In this document: positions 50,393 to 63,723 of the stretch, piece by piece
Numbering within the stretch: the first letter of the stretch is position 1
How the letters are laid out: every line of letters starts with the position of its first letter
Origin: Tenebrio molitor
Lineage: Eukaryota; Arthropoda; Insecta; Coleoptera; Tenebrionidae
Direction of reading: 5' to 3'
Assembly (NCBI RefSeq): GCF_963966145.1
Contig: NC_091050.1
Coordinates: 4,216,001 to 4,280,000 of the forward strand
DNA length: 64,000 nucleotides
Made by a program: the position numbers and the translations under genes
Notes under the pieces: model-generated
Told to the model about the DNA's origin: nothing
Database searches by the model: none
The model's input: only the letters and a program-made list of their open reading frames with translations

Positions 50393-51050
50393 CAGGGTAT
50401 CCATAAATGATTGTCGGGTCAGCCAGCTTTGGAAATAGTTATTTATTTAACGAGTTCGTGTGTAATTTTGGCTTTTTTTAACGAGAGTTTTAAAGGTCCA
50501 CGAGTGCCAAAAAAAGTCCAAATTACACAAGAACGAGTTAAATACAACGTTTTTTTGTTCGACGATCCCCTTAAAGGCCCCAAATCGCTAAAAATCTTTA
50601 AAATTAGCTTGACGTTTCGTTTTGACAAGTTGTCAACTTTATCAAAATCCGTTCACACAGGAGAAAATTCTCAAATTCTGACAGTGTCGAACAAAAAAAA
50701 ATATTATTGTGCAAGCTTTTTGAAACAGATGTCCAATTTTAATTTATTATTAACTGTCACTTCTGACATTAATGGAGTTTTTTTTATTCGCGCTTTTCAA
50801 TCCAGTTTTCGTTTCTTATACATATTCGTTTTTATCACAGTTAAAAAACACTAAAAATCTATTTTTTTCAATATAAATTGCAAATACATCCAGTTTTAGA
50901 GCTAAACAAAATTTGTGAGGGTTGGATTTAGTCAACGACCTAACCTGAAAACGTGACATTCAGAATTTGCCGAATATACCTAAAGCAGCACATTAAAAAT
51001 TTGACAAGTTTTCATAGCAGGCTGAATCAGACAATCATTTGCTTCCTATA
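50393..51050. mobile_element. Deletion derivative of the transposon at 61607-63071
   Basis: Left end CAGGGT then ATAAATGATTGTC and GGTCAGCCAGC matches the ends of the 61.6-kb element. The interior (CACTTCTGACATTA, TATCACAGTTAA, TTTTCAATA(T)AAATTGCAA) and the right end (CTAACCTGAAAA, GTGACATTCA, TTTGACAA) also match in order. It lacks the transposase region and carries a nested insertion near its left end. Confidence 0.8.
50445..50543. repeat. Nested fold-back repeat inside the 50.4-kb element
   Basis: Arms ATTTAACGAGTTCGTGTG and, inverted, ATTTAACTCGTTCTTGTG, continuing into TAATTTnGG(C)TTTTTTT. This lies where the element departs from its 61.6-kb relative, so it was probably inserted later. 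Confidence 0.55.
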
Positions 51051-51110
51051 AGGCATAACAGATAAATTTTAATTAAGTCTCGAATTTTCCTAATATGTAT
51101 CTATTATTTT

Positions 51111-51280
51111 TTTAAATTTATCCTCAAAGTTGGCGTTGAAGAGTCGATTGTTATCACACTACTTGTCAGTCTGCAGAGTAAAAACGCAAAGGACGCAAAA
51201 AGTGAGGTTAGATCCGTGATCCGTAATCAGTGGTGCGTTCACAATCGACTCTTCAACGCCTACTTTGAGGATAAATTTAA
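51111..51280. mobile_element. 170-base MITE with long terminal inverted repeats
   Basis: About 41-base arms beginning TTTAAATTTATCCTCAAAG and continuing GGCGTTGAAGAGTCGATTGT, with one mismatch. A truncated relative lies at 32641-32731. Confidence 0.85.
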
Positions 51281-54200
51281 ATGAACACCGTGATATGTAG
51301 CTACAATATTGTAAATTGTATATTTGTGATAATTATTATATTTAACATCCAACATCAAATAACATGAGATAAAAAATACTTAGTCATAGTCGAATATCGA
51401 TCAAAGTTGGCATATTATGTTTTACTCGTAAGTATTAAATATACCGATATACAGGAATATACCTACAGATATTTATGACTGCATTCCGATGCGGCCAGTG
51501 TAATCTTTTATAGCCTGAAACCTCTACCTGGCATAAGACACACACTTTAACAATAATTTTAATTGAAAAATAGTATCAAGGTTGTTAATAATAAAAATGC
51601 TAACCAAGAATAATTTTAATTTAATTTAAGTAACTTTTTTCAATCATGAAACGTATCTAGGTATATTACATATTATAGAAAAATAATTTCAGCAAATATA
51701 CCTACGTGATTCAACTTTGCCATAATTAACCAAATATAAAAAGGTCGATTATATCACGCAGCCAGAAACATAGATGCAGCAAAATTTCTTGAGCGGCTAA
51801 GTTTAGGTTTCGAGTAAATTTTCACATACATATTATGAAATTAAAGCACCTTTATACGGGGTAAGGTGTAATGCAGAGAGATTGAATGTAATAAGAATCC
51901 TGCATATGCATTCGTTAAGTAGTGATCTTTCAGATATCTATCAAAGCTGTTATTTTGCTTGCGGCAATATAGAGCTGTGTCAGCTGCAGCAACGTCGGAA
52001 AAACACTTCCGAGAGCTTACTTACACTAGTAATTTGATGTTCGAGAGCCGAAAAAAGCGTGAATAAACCCTGTGGCCAAGCATTACTGGTAATTTTGCCG
52101 GCACCGCAATTATTCTAAGCGACTCACCGGGTGTAAATATACCAAGTTGGCGTTATACAAATGTCGCATAGTTGATGATCAGATCGCGTGTAAGCCCCAA
52201 CTGTCGGCCAATTGTAAAGTATATCGTCGCATCCGCTCACTGGTTTTCATCATTAAACCTCATCGCTTTTTCCTACTTATTTATTACACTATTCGTCGCT
52301 TTTTGTTGGCACTTTCGTGAAGAAATTAGTGTTATTACGTCTCGCAACGGTAGCCGTCACTTACGCAAGGCGCTTCTCCGACTTCGCAAAAACCCAGTGG
52401 TCATAGCCAAAGCAAAAGAATCTAACGTGGCGGTTCTTGTGCGGCTGAAAACCGAGCGGGATCTGATCCATCTCAAAGTCTTAAAAACTTGACACGAATG
52501 ACATTTCAAATAAGTAGCGCAGCGGGTCGGCAAAAGAGGTTTTGGTAGAACAACGTGTTGATTTAGGGGCACCAAGCCATAAGTTGTGGTTACGATTAGG
52601 TTTCGCATCATTACCGAAATAAATTCCGAAACACAATACAGAATGTAAATTACTAATAGCCGTGCTATTGTCGATACGGTTTTATGAATCTTTGCTAATA
52701 AACGCGACGCAAGACATGACCTCAACGATTGTTTTGGAATCGGCACTCTCTGTTATATCGTCAGGAACATGTTAACGAATCTCTAATGATATTCCCGTCA
52801 TATCTGAAGTTAACTCGAACGTAAAACCTTCCAAGACTGTTCTTTCCTCCGCACAATGAGAACTTAATGGTAGAAAGATATATGACACATGTCAGATTAA
52901 AAGGCTGATAATAAAAAACAGGTGCATACCAATGGAAGCCTGCTTAAGGTAGATTTTGATTTTTTTTAGATACACTATACACAAACAAATTTATTTCTTC
53001 TGGAACAATCATAATTGCATTAAATTATGCTTTTTACTGCTTACTTTTTATGGCCCAATTATGAACACAGAATGGGCACATAGTTTTATTTCTTGAGGTA
53101 ACACGAAACAACAACTCTCATTCGTAACACATCGGTTACTACTTGTTATTATTTTAGTACAATTTTATCTTCCGGTATACCGTGAATTCTTTACGAGAAA
53201 ACATCAATTATTATTAGGTACTCGCAACACGTATTTTTAGAGAAAATGCGTCCTATTTAACTTATTGTTCAAGAGTTGGATAATGTCTGTGTAGGCATCA
53301 ATTAATCACTACTCCTAATTCGGTAACCTATTATTATTTATTAGCACCTAATTGTATTGGGAATAGTAAATTTCTAGTTTTGTTGGGAAGCTGATAAAAA
53401 ATACTATAAAAAAAATATTATTATGTATGTATTAATACATTTATCTCTTTTTCCAATGTCTTTTGCTTTGTAGTTCGTGCGGTCGCCTAAAAAATTTAAT
53501 GTGCACTTCTGCGTAAAGTGCCTTTTGTCCACGTCTGTTTTCGAGCCTCGGCTGCGCCTCGGAAAACGATGCACTTTTTAGCCTTGATACATAAATAACA
53601 ATTAATGTCCGTTTACTTCTATGCTTTATAAATTTTGTTTGGTTTATTACCTTTCGCCAAATTAAATTACATTAAGTTTAGTATAATAAATAAAAAAATC
53701 CACGGACACCTTTTGTAATTGGTTTTCAGGTGTACAACAATAATATGTATTTTTTAATTCATTAGGTACACATTAATAGTAAATTTTAGGATTGAAAACT
53801 GAAGAACATTTGCGTTCGATTCAGTAATTTGAACCAAGAAAACAGTTGTACGTGCAAATAAATTTTATCTGTACAATCGATTTATCAGGAAGCATATGCA
53901 GATTTAAAGTTGTAACATTTACATAATATTAAGCTGTTTACACCTGCTACTGGTCTCAAGTAAATGTAGGGACACGTCTCTTCAACACGTTTACGATAAA
54001 GACAAAAATTTATAAAATTTTACTTATCAAAATACTTGAGCGTGATATAAGCCTTATCTAGACATTCTTGGCAATTTTTTGTCCAAACATAGTTTCAAGG
54101 AATGAACTAGAAAATTTGATTTCTATTTTCATTTTTACATTTCTTGAGTGAAAATTAAAAACAAAGATTGTATCGTTTTCAGTGAACATTATCGGTACCT

Positions 54201-54289
54201 AATTATTATTCAAATTGCAAAATGATTGTTTTGCAATTGCGGAAATATAGCTAGGTGTGACTGAAAAGCGTTGATCGCTCATTACCTGT

Positions 54290-56100
54290 TTACAATTTAT
54301 TTAAGAAACCGTAAACTTGTAAACGTACAATGTGTTGCAAGGCGTACGTGTGCCTGAATTGTAAATTTCAGAAGACCACAACGGACTATTAGGGATCGTG
54401 TGATCGGACCTACAGCAGCGTAATTACATGGAACATTCAGAATAACTTCCCAATGGTACAGTGTATTATGGAGTTAGTTACGTTCCGACAATTTTGCGGT
54501 TGTGGGTGCCTTACCTTGTCGAATTATGACGTAATTGAAACCATGTAAGCATGGGTTAGGTGTCGTTGGTCGACGCACAGCAAAAACTGAATGATTCCAA
54601 GTAGGAAGAATTGTGAGATATGTATTATGGGCCACCTCGTTACTGCTATTGTCCCCGGTTCACATCTGTCCTCCCAAACGACGTGTTTGTTACGTTTTAT
54701 ACACATTTCAAATATAATCAGCAGCCTACACAGGCTGTCGCTACTACATGTGAATTATTGACCGGGCTTTATGCGTTAAAGTATCAAATTTTTACGTAAT
54801 CGCCGATCAGGAATCAATGCATAACAATTCGGCCGTCATGATGTATCGAGTATTAATTGGGCGGGGGCAGCTTCCACCTTGACCATAAATTACCTCCGAA
54901 ATCCGGTATTTACAAGACGGTAGGGGAAGAGGAAAAAGCAATTTAGTAAGCTTTAGCAGGAGGGAAATCAATGAAGACAACTCGGGGGGCGGCCGAAACC
55001 GGAGCCGATCTGAATTAGATACTCTTCAGGCAGAAGTATCTCTGGAAATGTGTCGGGAAATGGCTCCCTAATTCTCTGCACTGAGCTACGTAGTTAATTA
55101 CGGCTCAGTTTCCCTCTAAATCAAATCACGCTCGGCTTTCCGCCTCTGTTAGACAACCTTATTACAACTTCCCGCAAAAATTACAAAACGGAATTCTGAT
55201 TCCGATTCAATTAAATGGGTCTTAGGGAGACGCCGCCTCGGAATCCACCAAAACAATAATAATTTCAAATAATTTCTCTTGAGGGAAACGCCGTGTGTGG
55301 TGCAAGCATATCGAAAATCGAGCCGTTCTGGCTAAAATTTATAATAGGACAGTGACTTGTCATAAAAGCGAGTACTTATGCATGTAATCGAACACTTTTA
55401 CGGCAGTAAAACCACGTCCCATAAACAATGGTGATAGAGTTATCCGGCAATTAAGTTGCTGGGCCTATCGAAGCCATCTTGGCACCTGTAAAGCCATGCC
55501 TACGTACTATGCCCCCATCCGTAGATTCGATCTTTTATAACTCAATCGTTAAATTGCACACCTTTCTGATCCCCCGATTGATAAGTTTACAAATTCTTTT
55601 TTAATAACGCCTACCTACATTTCTTTACTTAGTTGTAGTAAAAGAATCACCAGCTATGGACTGGCTAATGTATTAATCATGCCAGAGCGACAGCTATCAG
55701 ATCTACTTGATTGAGTATGACAGTCGAGGGTGGGAGGTGGCGGTTTAGTGCCATATCGACGCATTTTGCGGTGACAGGTGTGCTGTTCTGGGTTCTCATC
55801 GATAATTATTGTGAACGCTAATATCGAAAGCGGGGAACTTTAGCAATAGACAGATAATAATACTGCTGTCCTATAATTTCGATAGTAATCGAACTAACAA
55901 GTAGTGCGATAATGGAATAGTAATGTTACGTGTGGTAGGTGAATATTAACTAATAAAAATACTACTGCGAATATGCATAATTATGATTAATTATTGTGAC
56001 AGTTTCATATGCGACGTCTACGAAAAACAAGGGTTTTTTGCCGATATGTGAACCTACTTACTTCCGGCATAAAAGTGAGTGGTAACGAAACTTGCGCCCG
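54290..56100. promoter_or_regulatory. GC-richer blocks in intron 2, candidate regulatory modules
   Basis: Non-repetitive sequence, especially 54740-55300 and 55660-55810, with TTAATTACGG, GATTAATTATT and AGGTGTGC (55778) words. No reading frame has a domain. Enhancers in a long first-half intron would be typical of this gene class; inferred only. Confidence 0.3.
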
Positions 56101-59100
56101 AGGTCATACATGTATATATACATATACAGTGCGAACATAAAGTTTGGAACAAAATTAATAAATTCATTTCCAAAAATGCCATCCTGTGACGTGCAATTTG
56201 TTTAAATGACGTCATTAGCCTTTCGCAATGACGTTATCACGATTTTTTTTCCTCTCTTTCTGATAGACCTGATGAAAAAAATTGGTACCTTACATAACAT
56301 TTTTTTTTGAGAATATGACAAATTTTACTTCAAAAATTCTATTTAATTTTTAATGTAATTTTTTTCTATGGGGTTATTTAAAATCGAAAGTTTAAAAATT
56401 CAAACAACTTAGAAGATTTACGGCAGAGAATTCGCACTGAAATGGAACAAATCAGCCCAGACATTATTGAGCGCAGTGTACAAAGTGTACTCGTATTTAT
56501 TATTCATTAAATAACATTTTTGAAGTAATATTTGTCATTTTCATCCTGGAACAACAGGGACACAAGAAAACATAGATTTAGTAATAGGTTCATAACATTT
56601 TTTTCACGACTGAAGATTCAATCGCAGTCTTTATAATAGTTTTGTAACTTTTTTGAGATACGTAGAAAAACATTTTGGCATTGAGTTATTGTTAAAGAAT
56701 GATACCCGACGGGTACTACCCATCAAGTCATTTCATAAATGCATTGAACAGCGGAGCTCTGTGTCAATGTAGCCGATGACTTTCTTGAAAAACCAGTTTT
56801 AGTGGATTTATCACATTGATTTAACTAAAATCACCAAAGAATGGAATGGTTTTCATGGACGGTTTGGTGCATGAATAAATAAAGCACAATAGAGAAATAT
56901 TATGTTAAAATACTAAATGCTACAACGGCAAAAGCAAAAAATAGACCTGAAATTTACTGTTCCATCCATCTTATTCGCCAGACCTAACTCCAAGTTCCCA
57001 GTGATCACCATTTATAACAAAAAATAACAAAGCACCTTTGTGGTACTAGTTTTCCGCACGATAAAGCAAGTAAATGAATGCCACGAACAAAATAAATTCT
57101 CTAAGGGCATCAAAGCTCTTCAGCATGTTGCATTAAATGTATCTATTAGTCTTTACGTGAGGATCTTGGAAAACAGAATTGTCTGTTTCTGTCTCAAAGA
57201 CAATAATTATGTGATGAACCACCTTCTACTCCAAAATTTTTAATAATGTAAATACTACCTATTTATAGAGTATATTCCTTCCTTCCTTTATTAGACATTG
57301 TCGTACACCACTGCAAAGAAATTTTATTCTATTGAAACTAAACAACTCGACATTCTGTTGTATCTTGTATCTGTCTATTTGGTGAAATATTCAATATACA
57401 CAGTTTCTTAGAATAAATAGATCAGTTCGTTGAAATTCAGAATATTGACAGAAAAATGTACAACTTTAGTAGTGCTTCATGCCTGTCGCCGGTAACCCGT
57501 CATTATCGGAGTCTGTCAGCAATCGATTTTAAATGGCGTTTTCGAAATCATGTGCTGGAAAATGTTTTACTTTTATTTGTTATTAGTTTTTTGAGTTAAT
57601 TTGAAGACAGGAAATTAAATAAAAATCTAACCTTGCGGCTAAACGTTGACCATCAATTCATAATCTACCTAGTCGTTAACGTATGAAAGCACAATTCAAT
57701 TAAATATGTAGGTATGTTTAAACGTTATTTAAATGATTAATCTCGATTACGACAATATTATAATTAAATACCGACATTTATGAGAAGCAATTGTATTTCA
57801 TTTTACTTCCGAGCCACCCACAGTGGAGAAAAATTATTCAGTTTGTTAACATATTAATAACATCGCTATTGTAATCTGGCTGTATTTTGTTTTTATAGAA
57901 CGGTGAGAACAAACCAAACGGAGCAACGTAATATTTTAAAATTAGCGAATTTTTAAGCCTCGATCTAGCTCTCATGTGGACCCGGCTTAATAATTGACGG
58001 CAGGTCGCGAGCTGCCATTATCATGGAATTATCGTTTCAGTTTAGACCGCGGGTTCATTAATTATTGGGGGAATTGGTGACAGGCTAGGTGAGGTGGTGG
58101 CGGCGGCAGCCTCCCGCGGGGGCGTGGTGCTAGCAGCATCTGCCGCCGTATCGATCGGTGGTCGCAATGGCGCGACGCGTCTGCTACCGTTCTCGGAACG
58201 ACAACCCACATCAGTCGCAAAACATCGCTCACATTGATCGACCAAAATAAGAAAATTCCTTTTGGATGATATGTGCACCAAAATTACTCGTTGGAGAATA
58301 ATTCGTACGTTTGGATAAAGAATCGTCAAACCAATCCAGAACCACAAAACATAGATACGAAAATAGCGGATCTATTGTACTTCCAAAAACAGTTTTTCTT
58401 AACCTACTTTTGATGAACATATTTTTAATCCAATTTATTTAATGTCTCCGTTTGAGATGAAAAATTAAACTGTTTTTATTGTGCGCGTAAGTTTTGCAGG
58501 TTTGCATTGCAGAAAGCTATTTGGTTCCTCTCTTGCGTTACTGGAGTTATCTGCGTTTAACCTTTTATAGTTACGAAGATACTAGAATCCTTGAATGTTT
58601 GGTGTAAAACAACTTCCATGTAGGTCAGTTTGGTGCTGAATGGATTTATCGCTTTCTAACTTTTACGATGTCACATTGACAATATTTATGTAGAGTGCAA
58701 TAAAAGTGCACCACGTTCGAGGATGTCCGAGACAAAGCTGGTCGTAAATGGACACACTTGTTAAATCTAGTCTGTGCCACCCACCTAGCACAGGACCTTA
58801 GCCAGCGATGAAGTATGTGATTTATTGCACACCCACCCGCAGTTCTCTTTACAATCACCTCAGCTTTGTTTATTTTTCATTCTTATCTTTCACTATTGTC
58901 ATTTTGGTTTTCTAGAAAATGCTCCGCTTGTTGTAGCGATTGTACCAGTTGTACAGTTTGTTGAATTTATTACTGTCCGAATGGCTCCAGTTTCGGATAT
59001 TATGCTTGAAATCGCTGTTGTGACAACTGCGTTTTTGCTATAATATTTCGGCCCTAAAACTCACTTCGGATCCATTATTTACATTTTAAGGTCTCCCTGC

Positions 59101-61606
59101 TTTTTCATTTTCCAAACAATAAATGAAAAAATAAAAGAAAATATGTGTAATAATCTTTGTTATGATGTTCCTTAAGTTAGAATGGTAGAATTTCTAAATC
59201 TTAAATCTCTAGCCAAGTGCATTTAGGGACTCCCTGCATGGAGCAGTCTGTTTAAACGGATCATTATGTACGATGGAAAGATAGGCAGGACGTTATTTGT
59301 CAAAAGAGTCGAGTCGACTATGATATATATTATCTTTAAATTACTGAAGATTATCCGAATGATATTGTACTATCTGTGCATCAATCTTGGGACGGAAACA
59401 CTGTTACGCTTATACGAAACCGGAAGAACGAGCATACGAGTCAAGCTTTTACCACTAAAAGCTACGTTTTTAACGATTATAATATCCACCTTTTCAAGAC
59501 TAGTCAAATGTCATAAACCGTACAAGGATACAAGTGTGCAGCTTAATTTGGGACTAATTTGATCTTTATTTTCTTGTATTTGCAAGGCAAGGTTGCTGAG
59601 CAACTTGCTTGATTGGTTATTCTGAAGCAATGAAGTGAACGATTTTTAATTGCCACAGTGCTTATTGTGTGGTCGATGTCTTTGACTTTTTCCAGCCCGT
59701 ACCAACAACGGTCCAATTACAAAGTGTCGAGTGCATGTGCACTTTGTAAAAGTGGTAGGATGGACAATGTTATATGGTGGCTAAAGTGGCTAATTACAAA
59801 GTGATCATTAATATGTGAACCCAGCTGACAAACAGCTGCCCGTCACTTTGCGCGCCCTTCTATACGAAGAGAGGAAATTATGATAAATATCTACTTATAA
59901 TATTTATATTTACATTCTCGAATTACTTTGCATGCTTATATTAATATTTTTAATAGTGAGGGTCAAGCACCAGCTACCCGCCTGGGTCGCACCAGCTGAC
60001 AATGGTTTTAAATCATCTCTCTTGTCCTCTTCAGACTTCACAACGGTGGCTTCTCCTGAGACGTTAAACAGATTACTAGTCAGTTCGGAGTATTTAACGT
60101 GAAGCTGACATAACCTTAAAGAAAGGACCACTTTAATAGTCACTGCTTTAAAAGCACTTGAATTAACAAAATTTCCTGCAATATTTTGCACATGGGGTAA
60201 TATCATCGTTAAAAAAAAGAATCATTGTGTCTCACGAGGAATATTCTTTAGTTTCTAAAGTTCTAGTTATTTATTGTGAATTAATGATTACTCCCAAACT
60301 GACTTTCCGTTAGCCAGATCTAAAACTTACCATTTCTAAATGACTTTATAATAACGTTTAGCTTTATGATCAGTTTTAACATATTAATTGGTCAGATCTC
60401 GATTCCATTTCGGATATTAACGCTGCAGTAGATCCGTTCTACAACACAATTCGATATGAAATATTTGACTCAGTCATTCCTTATTTCCGAACCAATAAAC
60501 TAATTTCTTCTCCGTAGTTTAATGTTGAAATATTTTCAGTTCTAAAGCTAAAGAATACCTTAGGAAAAAGTGGAATAGAACCAAGAATACGTGTCATGAG
60601 TAAACGTCTGAATGATTCTGTTTATGTTAAGTACCTGGTTACCTTCGGAAATTAATTATTTTTCACTCCTAAGAATTTTGGAAAATATGATGGTATTGAA
60701 CTTGACACCTCTTCGCAAATCTTTAAACTTCAATTTATAACTTATTAATATTGGATTAAAATGACCGCTGGTGATGATCTAGTGCCAAGCTTCCTTGTGA
60801 GTAGTGCTGACTACCGTAATTTTTACTTTTTCAGGTGTATGGAATCTAGCCAGGATTATTTCAGTTTTTTGAAAAATGAAATATGTATCTCGTCATCTAA
60901 ACAATTACAGACCAATCTCAATATTATGCAACTTTGTAGAAAATATTTGAACGGATTATTTACTATAATATATTTATCAATGTACCTATGTATGCTCCTA
61001 TTACTACCTTGCCGAACAGAAACCTGGTTTCTATCTAGGTTATTTTATTGTCATCAACCTAGCCCTTATTATACAAGTTTTGTCTGTAACTCTCGGGTTT
61101 TTGACTAGAAATAATAAATGGTCAATTGATAAGTTTTTTTGTATCCACATCCTGATTTTTCATGTATACACAAAATATATGTTACAGACTGAATATTAAT
61201 TAAATTTTTTCCTCATCGAATTTATCGTAGTTTTCGTAATTTCTGGAGATACATATTAATTTTTTGTTGAAACGACTCGGGCAATTTATGACTTTCAGGC
61301 GGCAACCTTCAGGGGTCGCAGCACATAGCTACAACCTGCGGCGCGAAAGCGAGAACTGCTGCCCCAACTTAACTAAGAAATTAATATCTCGAAAAGTTAT
61401 ACTTACCTAGAGACAGATTATAACAAATTTAATGAAGCAGAATTTTCAGAAATACATTATAAATACATTTTTGATATTCATTGCGTAAAAAATGATTGAA
61501 ATGATTTTTGTTTGGTTGGCAACACATTTACAAATTATGTTAGTACACTTGACTGTCAAATTCAAATATGGCAGTTCAAAAATCAAAATAAATCATTGTA
61601 CATCTA
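56101..61606. other. Later part of intron 2 of the T-box gene
   Basis: Mostly AT-rich with GC-richer parts at about 57930-58220 and 59580-60080. A lone transposon-like end lies near 56126. Frames at 58042-58347 (minus), 59266-59562 and 60761-61108 match no known family. No T-box exon seen. Confidence 0.4.
59717..59803. repeat. Three copies of TTACAAAGTG, two as an inverted pair
   Basis: TTACAAAGTG at 59717-59726, its exact complement at 59740-59749 and a third direct copy at 59794-59803. Two CAGCTG E-boxes follow within 40 bases. ACAAAG is an HMG-box (Sox/TCF-like) core, so this may be a factor-binding cluster. Confidence 0.45.
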
Positions 61607-63071
61607 CAGGGTCTCTATAAATGATTGTCTGGTCAAGCCAGCCTTGGAAAAAAATTTTACTGTTCCGCTTTTTTGAAACCGATGCCAAATTCTAGTTCGT
61701 TTTCACGGTCACTTCTGACATTAGTGACTGACGTTTCGTTTGCGCTTGTCAGTCGAGTTTTGGTTGCTTATATTCGTTTTATCGCAGTTAATCACAGTTA
61801 ATATACACCAAAAATCAGTATTTTTCAATAAAAATTGCAAGTACGTCCGCTTTTAGAGGTAAATACACTGGCAACATTTGTGAGGTTATGCTTTAATGTT
61901 TTATGTTTTATTTTAGCTTTATTTTCTTTACAATGGTTTATTTTGTTGAACAGAACACGTTCATTGTTGTTTTTTACTTTCGAAATGGAAGGTTTAATAA
62001 TGGGGAATTATCTGTTTGTAAAAATGAATTCCATCAAAATATCTGAACAACATTGTGAACAGATTTTTAACAATCAGAACAATTAGCAGGGATAAATCAT
62101 TAGGACGAGCACCAGTATCTGATGAAATACTCAAGGATTTGAAAGAAATGGTGGAAAAGACTACAGATATCCATAGCCTGTTTATCTCAACAATCTGGTG
62201 TACCACGATGCACTTGTCACAAAATCATTAAAAATAGGCTACAACTGCATCTTTATAAAATTAGTGTTGTACAAGAACTCCAACCTGCAGAGATTATCAA
62301 AGTTGTGTTCAGTTTGAAAATCACCTCAATTTCATAATTTGGAGTGCTGAGAATCCACACCAATTTGTAGAGACTCCTTTACATGTTTTGAAAATTGGTG
62401 TGTGGAACTGTGGATAGCAGTGTTGCTATACCCTTAATTAAGAAATGCTGCAAAATATTTTTGAAAATAAATGAAGAATTGTCAAGTGTTTAGAAGTTAA
62501 TGGGGGACATTCTCAATCTATTTTATAAAAAAAATACCTATTTGTTATCGTTATTTAGTGTTGTAAATTATGTTGTTGAATACATTTGATTTTATTGAAA
62601 AACCAGTAAGACTAATTTGTTATGAAAAACACTGTTATTTATATTGGAAGAAAAAATGGGAGTCAATACCATATTCGACAATTCAGTCTAGGTCGTATTT
62701 ACCACTAGCATAAAACAAGAAATGTGAAAGCACTAAAGCAGACAAAAAGGCAGTATCAAGTATTGTATTGTGGTATACGAGGACAAGGTGTTCTCAATAT
62801 TTATCTGTTTGGATTTGTTCTCATACCAATTCCTGTACAGTGTGTGGCGGTACGATGGGGACAATAATTGTTCCCCTGTTGATGTTGATATTAAATAATA
62901 AATACATTAATGTTAGCAAGAGTAAAGCACAGTTGAAACTTGTCTCTGGTTAAAAGCCAACAACCTAACCTGAAAATGTGACATTCATTAATTGCCGAAC
63001 AAAGCGGCACATTCAAAATTTGACAACTTTCCATGGCTGGCTGGACCCGACAATCATTTATAGAGACCCTG
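61607..63071. mobile_element. 1.46-kb DNA transposon, Tc1/mariner-like, decayed
   Basis: Inverted ends CAGGGTCTCTATAAATGATT continue into GTC(T/G)GGTC(A/C)AGCCAGCC, with TA flanks on both sides. The interior carries remnants of a transposase (listed separately). Its length is that of a full mariner-type element, though internally damaged. Confidence 0.85.
62091..62417 (+). pseudogene. Transposase relic of the IS630-Tc1-mariner type
   Basis: Three readable blocks lie in two frames: SLGRAPVSDEILKDLKEMVE from 62091; then a helix-turn-helix-like LSQQSGVPRCTCHKIIK followed by LYKISVVQELQPAE (62182-62302, another frame); and IIWSAENPHQF with LHVLKIGVW (62313-62417), ending at a stop. The last resembles the middle of the DDE domain. 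Frameshifts, internal deletion and the early stop show it is non-functional. The assignment rests on motif resemblance. Confidence 0.65.
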
Positions 63072-63224
63072 TAGAATCTTAACTTAGAAAGAAAATCAAC
63101 AGATAACTCTTTGACAAATGACTAAGCGTACCAATCGTACCAATCATTCGGTAGTGCCAATGCACTAAATTTGTCTGTCATTTGCGAAATAAGCGACTTG
63201 TTAATAAAAGTCAATATTAGTATA

Positions 63225-63723
63225 CTGGGTGCCCCAAAATTCGCGGAACAGCTTATCAGTACGTTGTTAAGTAGTTATTAAAATATCAGGTAAATCTGTT
63301 TAAAAAAATCAATCTTCTTTTTTTGTAGAAGATATTACATTAAATGTGGCAACATTCTATGCATCCCAGTAGTCCGCATATATTTCATTTTTGTTGTATC
63401 CATGGAAATAAGAAAGAAAAATTAAAGCCACGTTATTTGAGGTAAAACCGACATAAAATCACCTCTTGGAAATGCTGAAAATAATGAAATTAATAATTGC
63501 AAACTTGATCACAATCCTTCAGTATTGTTATAGCATTGGCTAGTAAAAGACAAATAGTCAAAAAAAATTTAATATTTAAAATAAACGAGATCAAAGCTGC
63601 ACCTTTGAGCCCCCATATCTTCAAATCTAAGAGGTATAGAGTTTTTAAATTATTTTTCTCATTATTTTATAACATGAGTTGACATTGCCCCATTGAGTTT
63701 TTCCGCGAATTTTGGGCCCCCAG
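63225..63723. mobile_element. 499-base TA-flanked MITE, inverted copy of the 44-kb element
   Basis: Tips CTGGGTGCCCCAAAATTCGC and, inverted, CTGGGGGCCCAAAATTCGC, each next to TATA. The interior matches the reverse complement of 44096-44651 over most of its length. Confidence 0.85.

Larger units (their letters stand above)
48097..54289 (+). other. First part of intron 2 of the T-box gene
   Basis: No T-box exon was seen. It contains several inverted-repeat elements listed separately, and GC-richer parts at about 48280-48680 and 51770-52560 that might be regulatory. Confidence 0.5.

Noticed and set aside
52172..52746. Overlapping frames of 106 and 129 codons on opposite strands
   Set aside because: Neither has a recognisable domain; they look like complementary chance frames in a GC-richer block.
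60761..61108. 115-codon frame in the T-box intron
   Set aside because: A possible acceptor precedes it, but the translation does not fit the T-box or any known family.
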